Notes under the pieces: model-generated
Seen by the model: the letters and a program-made list of their open reading frames with translations, nothing else
Databases searched by the model: none
What the model was told of the DNA's origin: nothing
Position numbers and translations under genes: made by a program
In this document: piece after piece, positions 1-5,127 of the stretch
Numbering within the stretch: the first letter of the stretch is position 1
Layout of the letters: each line of letters opens with the position of its first letter
NCBI GenBank assembly: GCA_937890135.1
Contig: CALBYC010000193.1
Location: 1 to 10,025, forward strand
Length of the DNA: 10,025 nucleotides
Direction of reading: 5' to 3'
Origin: an uncultured Parabacteroides sp.
Lineage (GTDB): Bacteria > Bacteroidota > Bacteroidia > Bacteroidales > Tannerellaceae

Positions 1-58
1 CGTTACAAAGTTATTGCTTTATTCTTTTCGCTGACACAGTTTAAATGACGGTCTCTGG

Positions 59-103
59 CGATACCGATTACAGTGCCACAATGATACCGATTCAGAGGTA
101 TCG
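59..103. repeat. Short direct and inverted repeat just beyond the far end of the CRISPR array
   Basis: The 10-mer GATACCGATT occurs at 60-69 and again at 83-92, 23 bases apart. The inverted partner GGTATCG (97-103) can pair with CGATACC (59-65), or with GATACC at 83-88 to give a 6 bp stem with an 8-base loop. The block lies immediately beyond the decayed last repeat of the array. I cannot assign a function. It may be decayed array, or part of whatever lies to the left of the window. Confidence 0.4.
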
Positions 104-111
104 TCACTTAC

Positions 112-126
112 GAATATACTTTCTGA
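112..126 (-). repeat. Decayed terminal CRISPR repeat
   Basis: Fifteen bases (GAATATACTTTCTGA) match one end of the 37-base repeat exactly, while the rest of the expected unit at 91-111 is unrecognisable. The 38-base gap to the next repeat (128-165) is a normal spacer length, so this is the terminal repeat and not a chance match. Read on the minus strand, its 5' half is kept and its 3' half lost, the usual decay pattern of a leader-distal repeat. Confidence 0.8.
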
Positions 127-437
127 CCTTCTATTTTTATCCGACATTTGTGATAACGGAAAGCTGCCTTAATCCTTATTGCAATGGAATATACTTTCTG
201 ATTACTTTGACTTTTATTCCTGAGGAAAAAGATGATTTGTCTTAATCCTTATTGTAATGGAATATACTTTCTGATAAAATTCTCAGAATAATGAAAAACT
301 TCGCCCAAAAATAGTCTTAATCCTTATTGTAATGGAATATACTTTCTGATAAATCAAAATCACTCAGTAATAAAAGAAATTGCCTCGTCTTAATCCTTAT
401 TGTAATGGAATATACTTTCTGATATAAAAAATAAGTT

Positions 438-458
438 ACCATGATATTGTACTATGGT
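438..458. repeat. Inverted repeat ending at the boundary of the third-newest spacer
   Basis: ACCAT (438-442) is complementary to ATGGT (454-458). After two imperfect positions, TA (445-446) pairs with TA (450-451) around a TTG loop. The outer arm ends on the last spacer base before the repeat at 459. It is the weakest of three such structures in the array. Confidence 0.5.
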
Positions 459-514
459 GTCTTAATCCTTATTGTAATGGAATATACTTTCTGATACATT
501 TAAAAGAATATAGT

Positions 515-534
515 TAGGGATATTTATATCCCTA
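515..534. repeat. Perfect 8 bp inverted repeat ending at the boundary of the second-newest spacer
   Basis: TAGGGATA (515-522) and TATCCCTA (527-534) are perfect complements around a TTTA loop. The second arm ends at 534, the last base before the repeat starting at 535. In the crRNA this hairpin would sit directly behind the 5' handle. Confidence 0.85.
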
Positions 535-589
535 GTCTTAATCCTTATTGTAATGGAATATACTTTCTGATAATTACCTCAAGAAGCCA

Positions 590-606
590 TCCGCCCATTG
601 GGCGGA
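590..606. repeat. Perfect 7 bp GC-rich inverted repeat ending at the boundary of the newest spacer
   Basis: TCCGCCC (590-596) and GGGCGGA (600-606) are perfect complements around an ATT loop. The second arm ends at 606, directly before the first repeat at 607. On the plus strand an A-rich stretch (581-585) precedes it, as in many intrinsic terminators, so the protospacer may be a terminator. On the minus strand no U-run follows, so it is unlikely to end array transcription. Confidence 0.85.
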
Positions 607-710
607 GTCTTAATCCTTATTGTAATGGAATATACTTTCTGATAGCAAAAAATACAAACACCTAATTATCTTATTTTTCTCTTGTCAACTTAAGATTAAA
701 CGACTATATT

Positions 711-724
711 TTAATATATATTAA
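711..724. repeat. Perfect AT palindrome in the leader
   Basis: TTAATATATATTAA is a perfect 14-base palindrome, 68 bases from the first repeat and downstream of the predicted transcription start. It could be a protein-binding or bending site for integration. In such AT-rich DNA it could also be chance. Confidence 0.35.
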
Positions 725-742
725 GCACCTTTTTATTGTCTG

Positions 743-773
743 CAAAAGTAAGTATTCTATTCGGTATTTCAAA
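743..773 (-). promoter_or_regulatory. Predicted promoter of the CRISPR array
   Basis: On the minus strand the sequence shows TTTG (773-770), 19 bases, then TACTTTTG (750-743). This fits the Bacteroidota housekeeping promoter pattern of a TTTG-like -33 box and a TAnnTTTG -7 box with 19-21 bases between. Transcription would start near 735, about 90 bases before the first repeat, and run through the array. Both boxes, the spacing and the direction agree with the array polarity deduced independently from repeat decay. Confidence 0.65.
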
Positions 774-842
774 GAACGCAAAAGTTAAAAAACATCTAAA
801 TAATCAAGATAGAATTTACACTATATGAAACACATGGGAGTT

Positions 843-1325
843 TCAGAAAAATAAAGTGTTCTTGCTGTGCATGATGACATCCAACTCTATTTTTTGGCCT
901 ATGATTTTCATAGAACGAAGATAATCGGAAGATATAGGAACGACTAAAATGCTATCATTGTTTTCATAAGCCGCTTGCACTTCCGCCAAGTCGTTACGAA
1001 TGTTATTATATTCTGCTATTTCCAAATCGGCCAGAAAAATAGATTTCTGAACCCTCACACAGCCTTTGCGTTGTAAATATTTCACAACCAGCCGCCGTAC
1101 TTTATTACTTTCTATATCATACATGACAAAAAACAACATACTTGTAGCCGTTCTGTTTAAGCGATTGACTATTCCTAAAATTTTGCTCACTCGTTCTTCC
1201 ATAGAAGATAGATTGTCCAAATTATTGCCAATCCTGTTTGGAACGGCAGAACCGGCTATTCCTGCATGAACAAACCTCCGCATCTTCTCGACAAAGGAGG
1301 GAGGTTCTTTCTTTTTCCTTACCAT
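843..1325 (-). CDS. cas2: CRISPR-associated Cas2 with an N-terminal extension
   Basis: The protein is 160 residues. Residues about 63-160 form a Cas2 fold: the first strand MLFFVMYDIE carries the conserved aspartate (D70), followed by the basic helix SNKVRRLVVKYL and the QKSIFLADL strand. Cas2 dimerises and bridges two Cas1 dimers in the complex that integrates new spacers. Typical Cas2 proteins are about 90-100 residues, so residues 1-62 are extra. That part is rich in K/R, with a likely helix (SSMEERVSKILGIVNRL), and I do not recognise a domain in it. The ATG at 1325 is chosen because it lies two bases after the stop of the upstream gene and the frame is open throughout. An internal ATG encoding M63 would give a standard-size Cas2 and cannot be excluded. 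It is the last gene before the leader. Confidence 0.9.
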   Translation of the reverse strand: MVRKKKEPPSFVEKMRRFVHAGIAGSAVPNRIGNNLDNLSSMEERVSKILGIVNRLNRTATSMLFFVMYDIESNKVRRLVVKYLQRKGCVRVQKSIFLADLEIAEYNNIRNDLAEVQAAYENNDSILVVPISSDYLRSMKIIGQKIELDVIMHSKNTLFF

Positions 1326-1327
1326 AA

Positions 1328-1975
1328 TTACATCTTGCTAATGAAATCTAAAACAAGATACGCCATCAATGAATTTAATTCAGCATTCGTACCTGTCCGT
1401 GGAGATTGCACAACAGAAAAACCTCGCTTCCCAAAAAAGAGGTTGACCTCGGCTTGCTTCATTCCCATTTTGAACCTGATCTTCTTCCCATACTGAATAT
1501 TTATCACTTCCGTTACGGTCACTCCCGTCTGTTCCACATAAGGTTGCAACAAAAGCATTACGTCATCCAACTCATGGGGAACAAAAACTTCTGGTTTCTG
1601 CTTTTTAGCTTTAGGATAGAGCATTTGCTTGATTCTGTCCATCGCTTCCTTGTCCGGGTCAGATGGGACTTTCTCTTTCCGTTCATTTGCTGTTTGCTCT
1701 CCCTGAAATTTGTCTTGCATCCTTTTTTGTTCAAACATGGAAAAAGGGTTATTCAAATCCACATATGCCGACAAATCCACGGTTTCTGCTCCCGGGTTAT
1801 AATATGACATTGCATCCTCACTCAAAAAACATGCCCTTGACACGTCACACGTCTTTCCATCCACAACTTGCTGTAATCCGTACTGTCCTCCGAAGCTTGA
1901 CAAAAAAGCCTTATAGAACAACGTGTACAAGCCACTGTCGTAACAACGTTCTTTAAGTCTGAAACAAAGTTTCAA
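1328..1975 (-). CDS. CAPP C-terminal fragment (second half of the split gene)
   Basis: This open frame gives 215 residues if it restarts at the TTG at 1975. Residues 35-62 contain the block GLQQVVDGKTCDVSRACFLS followed by YYNP, which fits the later active-site part of this primase family (an aspartate and an arginine, D44 and R47). A polar, charged linker (about 84-120) leads to a C-terminal part with predicted strands and helices (about 125-215), for which I have no named domain. The TTG start overlaps the preceding stop as TTGA, so re-initiation could make this piece separately. I treat it as part of a broken gene; whether any protein is made is unknown. Confidence 0.5.
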   Translation of the reverse strand: MKLCFRLKERCYDSGLYTLFYKAFLSSFGGQYGLQQVVDGKTCDVSRACFLSEDAMSYYNPGAETVDLSAYVDLNNPFSMFEQKRMQDKFQGEQTANERKEKVPSDPDKEAMDRIKQMLYPKAKKQKPEVFVPHELDDVMLLLQPYVEQTGVTVTEVINIQYGKKIRFKMGMKQAEVNLFFGKRGFSVVQSPRTGTNAELNSLMAYLVLDFISKM

Positions 1976-2313
1976 ACCAGGACTACTCTTTGGTCTTTTT
2001 CCAACCTCCTACGGGTTTCTTCCACTGAAAGCCCCTTCTCACTCAAATGGTCGACATCTATGATAAAGTATTCCGTGTATGCAAAATTCTCGTTTTTCCT
2101 GTATGGGGGATTGAACATTCCGCAGACAATATAAGGTAGCTGCCGTTTTAATGCTGAATATTGTTTGGAATCTATTTCACGAATGATTCTTAACTGCCTG
2201 ATTGCGGATTTTATTTCCGGCCTTGGATTACGCAAACAATCATAAACGTACTTGACCGGAACTTTCTGCAGCATATCCGCACTGCTTGTTATGTTTTTTC
2301 CAATAGATATCAT
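1972..2313 (-). CDS. CAPP N-terminal fragment (first half of the split gene)
   Basis: This open frame encodes 113 residues from an ATG one base after the cas1 stop. It contains the segment ALKRQLPYIVCGMF (about 54-67), typical of BT4734/VirE-N-like proteins, and the strand YFIIDVDHL with D86 and D88, which match the two-aspartate metal-binding motif of primase-polymerases. The frame ends at residue 113, exactly where the family's conserved SPS-containing loop should follow. The fragment alone would lack most of the catalytic domain. Confidence 0.5.
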   Translation of the reverse strand: MISIGKNITSSADMLQKVPVKYVYDCLRNPRPEIKSAIRQLRIIREIDSKQYSALKRQLPYIVCGMFNPPYRKNENFAYTEYFIIDVDHLSEKGLSVEETRRRLEKDQRVVLV

Positions 2314-2314
2314 A

Positions 2315-3295
2315 TCAACCCAAATTTTTCCATTGTAGTGCCAAATTTTGTGCGTATAAAGAAATCTGGTTCAACCGACTTCTGGAAACGCCCTTAAGCA
2401 TAATAACTTCATCCAAATAATCATTCAACGATTGGATAAGCACGCGGCGTCCCAATGCTTCAAGCCAGCAAGAACCATCTTCCCTAACAGAGTAGTATTC
2501 ATCCGTTATGACCTGCTGCATCAATAGTGAACAAACTACATAATCGACCCACACCCGGTATAACTCGATGATATCATACACTAACACAGGACGGTTATAG
2601 TCATCCCGATGCATCACTCCTACATAAGGATCTATGCCCGCCTTTATCAAAGCCCCTTCAATCTTCCCGTAAAGCAAGCCATATCCATAGTTGAACAACG
2701 CATTCGCTACATCCATTGCAGGGTGCTGACTCCTTTCTTTGAACCGGTATGCTTCAGGCAAAAAAAGATTCAAGGTGTTGAAATAGATTTTAGAGGCAAG
2801 CCCCTCCCATCCGCGCAAAGTAGGAGCCACATCTGCCACAATGTCGCCTTCCACCCCTTTCACTTTAGTCCTATAGTCTTCCAAACGGTTGATGGACTTA
2901 CGGACAGTTGCTTCAATTTCTGGAGTACGGGGTATCATCATCATGAGCAATGCTTGCTGGTTCTCTATTTTCCGTGATATCACATCCCGTATCCAAGCGA
3001 CTGCTTCTTTTGAGAAAGTGAAACTCAATTGACCTTTCCGAATAGTGGATACAGAACCATACTTCGGGCTCCAAATCCGCCCCATTGGACGGCCGCTCCG
3101 ATCCATGAAGAGCACTTCAATCTCTCTCTCAATAGCCAAAAGAACCGCATCGCTCGTTATTTGCGCACCACGGCTTATCTGGATGGAAGTAATGCCTTCC
3201 GCTGGGATGCACTGCTTTCCTTCCTTGGTCAAAATAACGAATCCTTCGTTATCCCGGCTTAATGATGTCCCAAAGGTATTTAAGACTAATTCCAT
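2315..3295 (-). CDS. cas1: CRISPR-associated endonuclease/integrase Cas1
   Basis: The protein is 326 residues, normal for Cas1, and appears complete. The N-terminal beta domain (1 to about 85) begins MELVLNTFGT. The alpha-helical catalytic domain carries the expected metal ligands: E164 in RGWEGLASKIYF, H229 in YVGVMHRD and D241 in VYDIIE (with E244). Cas1 works with Cas2 to cut-and-join prespacer ends into the leader-proximal repeat. There is no reverse-transcriptase or Cas6 domain fused to it, unlike many type III Cas1 proteins. It starts 32 bases after a housekeeping gene and ends one base before the CAPP start, so cas1, CAPP and cas2 form one tight operon. The segment is visibly richer in A/T than the gene upstream (23 of 60 G/C at 2521-2580 versus 38 of 60 at 3361-3420), which suggests separate origin. 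Confidence 0.96.
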   Translation of the reverse strand: MELVLNTFGTSLSRDNEGFVILTKEGKQCIPAEGITSIQISRGAQITSDAVLLAIEREIEVLFMDRSGRPMGRIWSPKYGSVSTIRKGQLSFTFSKEAVAWIRDVISRKIENQQALLMMMIPRTPEIEATVRKSINRLEDYRTKVKGVEGDIVADVAPTLRGWEGLASKIYFNTLNLFLPEAYRFKERSQHPAMDVANALFNYGYGLLYGKIEGALIKAGIDPYVGVMHRDDYNRPVLVYDIIELYRVWVDYVVCSLLMQQVITDEYYSVREDGSCWLEALGRRVLIQSLNDYLDEVIMLKGVSRSRLNQISLYAQNLALQWKNLG

Positions 3296-3327
3296 AGGCT
3301 AACATTTATGTCAATATACAATCTTAA

Positions 3328-3798
3328 TCAAATGTTTTTCTTCAGCTCCTCGCCTATCAAGCGCGCGGATGCTTCCACATAGCGGGCGCAAGGACGTTTG
3401 GCATAGTATTCGGCCGTGCGGAGCGACGGGGAAGGATTTTGCTTGGCAGCTTCAGCGGCCGGGAGCAGTTCGCGGCAGATGATTGTGCCGAACCGATCCT
3501 TGAAGGCCCCGGCCAGGCTTTGCACTGCGGCATAATTGCGCGTCCGTGCCTCCTGGTCGGAAGGATCGGCTACCGGATATTTGAATCCGGCCAGCATGGC
3601 CATGGCACTGACCGTGCCGCACACTTCCCGCATCCGGGCCATGCCTCCTCCAAAAGACACGCTGACGCTTTTCGCCACCTCGAAGTCAAGGCCGAACAAA
3701 TCGTAATAGGCTAAAAAAACGGACTGGGCGCAGTTGTATCCCGACATGAAGTTTTTTACCGCCTTCTCGACCCGCTCTTCCTTGTCAAAATCCTTCAT
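3328..3798 (-). CDS. C_GCAxxG_C_C family cysteine protein (putative redox protein)
   Basis: The protein is 156 residues from the chosen start. Four cysteines lie at 23 (SGYNCAQSVF), 60 (REVCGTVSAM), 108 (IICREL) and 137 (RPCARY), between a glycine-rich turn (FGGGMARM) and helices. This spacing matches the small C_GCAxxG_C_C family, whose function is unproven but thought to involve redox chemistry or metal binding. The second block reads CGTVSA where the family more often has CGAxxG. I chose the ATG at 3798 because its A-T-G-A overlaps the stop of the upstream Dabb gene, a normal coupling arrangement. An in-frame ATG at 3822 would add eight residues and deepen the overlap. It is the last gene of the ftsK-lolA-trxB run. 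Its GC content is clearly higher than that of the cas genes that follow. Confidence 0.85.
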   Translation of the reverse strand: MKDFDKEERVEKAVKNFMSGYNCAQSVFLAYYDLFGLDFEVAKSVSVSFGGGMARMREVCGTVSAMAMLAGFKYPVADPSDQEARTRNYAAVQSLAGAFKDRFGTIICRELLPAAEAAKQNPSPSLRTAEYYAKRPCARYVEASARLIGEELKKNI

Positions 3799-4103
3799 GG
3801 CCGGAACTGGTAGTCCACACATGCGCGGTCTGCTTTCACCGGCCCGATGATGCCTTTAGCTACCGCCACATGTTCCGGATGGTTGGCATACGTGTTCACG
3901 TCCTCCAGGCTGTCCAGCTCAGTTGTCAAAATCAAGTCCCAAGCTTCGGCGGGATTGCAGTTGAAATCCACTTCTATCTTATGCAGCACCTCGATTTTTC
4001 CCTTCAACGCCTCCAGCTTTTCTTTGATTTCAGCCATTTTTGCCGCTTTCTCGGCCGGAGTGGCGAACTCCTTCAATTTGAACATTACTATGTGTCTGAT
4101 CAT
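3795..4103 (-). CDS. Dabb (stress-responsive alpha/beta barrel) family protein
   Basis: The protein is 102 residues, the usual size for a single-domain Dabb protein. The start MIRHIVMFKLK, the middle KIEVDFN, the strand WDLILTTELDSLEDVNTYANHPEH and the end ADRACVDYQF follow the family pattern, a dimeric ferredoxin-like barrel. H4 and the HPEH segment (75-78) are typical positions. Members range from plant stress proteins to small enzymes, and no substrate can be assigned here. It starts 43 bases after the trxB stop and is coupled to the next gene by an ATGA overlap. I see no promoter-like boxes in the gap, so it is probably cotranscribed with trxB. Confidence 0.88.
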   Translation of the reverse strand: MIRHIVMFKLKEFATPAEKAAKMAEIKEKLEALKGKIEVLHKIEVDFNCNPAEAWDLILTTELDSLEDVNTYANHPEHVAVAKGIIGPVKADRACVDYQFRP

Positions 4104-4146
4104 ATCTTTTTCTTTTATCTGTTATCTCGATCCATTTCATCACCGG

Positions 4147-5097
4147 TCAAATCCCCTTTTCGGACAAATAACGTTCCGCTTCGATGGCGGCCTTGCAACC
4201 ACTGCCCGCGGCCGTGACAGCTTGCCTGTAACGGGGATCGGCCACATCGCCGGCGGCGAACACTCCCGCCACTTTGGTACGGGGCGTTCCCTCTATCGTC
4301 TGGATGTATCCCACTTCGTCCGTCTCCAACCAAGGTTTGAATATGTCGGAGTTGGGTTTATGGCCGATTGCCAGGAAGAATCCATCTATGGCTATGTCCA
4401 CTTTCTCTTCATCCGCTTCTCCTTTGCGTTTGACCAAATGTGCTCCTTCCACTCCATTTTCACCGAACAGGCCGACCGTGTTATGCTCGAACAAGACGGT
4501 TATGTTCGGAGTCTTGAATACCCGTTCCTGCATCACCTTCGAGGCACGCAAATAGGGCTTGCGGACAATCAAGTAAACCTGTTTGGCCAGGCTTGCCAAA
4601 TAGAGGGCCTCTTCGCATGCCGTATCGCCTCCTCCCACGACAGCCACGTTCTTCTTGCGGTAGAAGAACCCATCGCAAGTCGCACAGGCAGAAACGCCCA
4701 TTCCCGCATATTTGGCCTCGTCGGGCAGACCCAAATATTTAGCCGTCGCTCCGGTACAGATGATCAACGTTTCCGCCTCGACCACCTTCTCCCCTTCTAC
4801 CGTAATCTTGTACGGAGCTTTGGACAAGTCGGCCGCAGTTACGATTCCCCTGCGGATATCCGTGCCGAACCGCGCCGCCTGTTTCTTCAAGTCCTCCATC
4901 AGTTCGGGTCCTGTTATCCCGTCTGGGTAACCAGGGAAATTTTCCACTTCGGTCGTTGTCGTCAACTGCCCTCCCGGTTGTATTCCTTCGTATAAGACCG
5001 GGGACAAATTGGCACGTGACGCATAAATTGCCGCCGTATATCCAGCAGGTCCGGAGCCGATTATCAAGCAACGCACCTTTTCATTCTGTGTATCCAT
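4147..5097 (-). CDS. trxB: Thioredoxin-disulfide reductase
   Basis: The protein is 316 residues, full length. It is a cytoplasmic FAD enzyme that uses NADPH to reduce thioredoxin. The FAD-binding GSGPAG lies at 14-19, the redox-active disulfide CATC at 138-141, the NADPH-binding GGGDTA at 155-160 and the second FAD contact FAAGD at 280-284, in the correct order. The NADPH phosphate-binding segment reads VRKPYLRASK (178-187). It follows lolA by 30 bases with no terminator or promoter boxes visible between, so it belongs to the ftsK-lolA transcription unit. The two small genes downstream may share its redox context, but that is only position. Confidence 0.97.
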   Translation of the reverse strand: MDTQNEKVRCLIIGSGPAGYTAAIYASRANLSPVLYEGIQPGGQLTTTTEVENFPGYPDGITGPELMEDLKKQAARFGTDIRRGIVTAADLSKAPYKITVEGEKVVEAETLIICTGATAKYLGLPDEAKYAGMGVSACATCDGFFYRKKNVAVVGGGDTACEEALYLASLAKQVYLIVRKPYLRASKVMQERVFKTPNITVLFEHNTVGLFGENGVEGAHLVKRKGEADEEKVDIAIDGFFLAIGHKPNSDIFKPWLETDEVGYIQTIEGTPRTKVAGVFAAGDVADPRYRQAVTAAGSGCKAAIEAERYLSEKGI

Positions 5098-5127
5098 ATC
5101 CTTATTTATCTATGTTATCTGCCTCCC

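Larger units (their letters stand above)
91..643 (-). CRISPR. CRISPR array, 8 repeats and 7 spacers, transcribed on the minus strand
   Basis: A 37-base repeat recurs at 166-202, 239-275, 314-350, 387-423, 459-495, 535-571 and 607-643, with a decayed copy at 91-127. On the plus strand it begins GTCTTAATCC and ends ATACTTTCTGAT. The copies from 239 to 643 are identical; the one at 166-202 has two changes. Spacers are 128-165 (38 bases), 203-238 (36), 276-313 (38), 351-386 (36), 424-458 (35), 496-534 (39) and 572-606 (35). The decayed repeats on the left, and cas genes, AT-rich leader and promoter on the right, place the leader at the right. Spacer 572-606 is therefore the newest and the array is read on the minus strand. 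In that direction each repeat ends GGATTAAGAC, so the predicted crRNA 5' handle is ATTAAGAC, close to the ATTGAAAC handle common in type III systems. No effector genes are in the window, so the type cannot be settled. Confidence 0.97.
644..842 (-). other. CRISPR leader
   Basis: This AT-rich stretch with no gene lies between the cas2 stop codon and the leader-proximal repeat. It holds a promoter-like pair of boxes reading toward the array (743-773) and a perfect 14-base palindrome (711-724). I see no U-tract hairpin that would end the cas transcript after cas2. Leaders of this kind carry the promoter and the docking site for Cas1-Cas2 integration; this role is inferred from position. Confidence 0.75.
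1328..2313 (-). pseudogene. CRISPR-associated primase-polymerase (CAPP, likely type B), frameshifted
   Basis: Two adjacent frames together read as one protein of the archaeo-eukaryotic primase type found beside cas1 and cas2 in Bacteroidota (VirE-N/BT4734-like fold). The first frame stops at 1972-1974 after V-V-L-V. The second resumes at once with L-K-L-C-F-R-L. From memory, the family continues here with a block like F-x-S-P-S-G-D-G-L-K, so about eight codons are missing. Adding 25 bases restores one frame of 336 codons, and a GGTTT at the junction fits deletion between short direct repeats. Both halves are otherwise free of stop codons, so the lesion looks recent. It sits one base after the cas1 stop and two bases before the cas2 start. 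CAPP enzymes make primers and copy DNA and are proposed to help prepare or complete new spacers. The lost block lies between the metal-binding DxD and the rest of the active site, so activity is probably lost. An assembly artefact remains possible. Confidence 0.75.

Noticed and set aside
45..245. Plus-strand open frame of 66 codons
   Set aside because: It runs through the CRISPR array's decayed end and a repeat; its protein sequence is translated repeat and spacer DNA.
572..606. Spacer hairpin acting as a terminator of array transcription
   Set aside because: In the transcribed direction the stem is followed by a mixed sequence without a U-run, and it would block the array right after the first repeat.
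1960..1990. Programmed ribosomal frameshifting as the explanation for the split CAPP gene
   Set aside because: There is no slippery heptamer at the junction, and a single-base shift would not restore the missing SPS-containing block; a 25-base deletion explains both frame and missing residues.
2315..3295. Cas1 fused to reverse transcriptase or Cas6
   Set aside because: The 326-residue protein has only the N-terminal beta domain and the catalytic helical domain of Cas1; there is no extra domain and no RT motif.
843..3295. Toxin-antitoxin or retron system in place of cas genes
   Set aside because: Cas1 catalytic residues, the Cas2 fold and the adjacent array identify the locus; no RT or toxin families are seen.
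3847..4995. Long plus-strand open frame (382 codons) opposite trxB
   Set aside because: The minus strand has complete trxB with all cofactor motifs; the plus-strand product has no recognisable family and is a shadow of GC-rich coding DNA.
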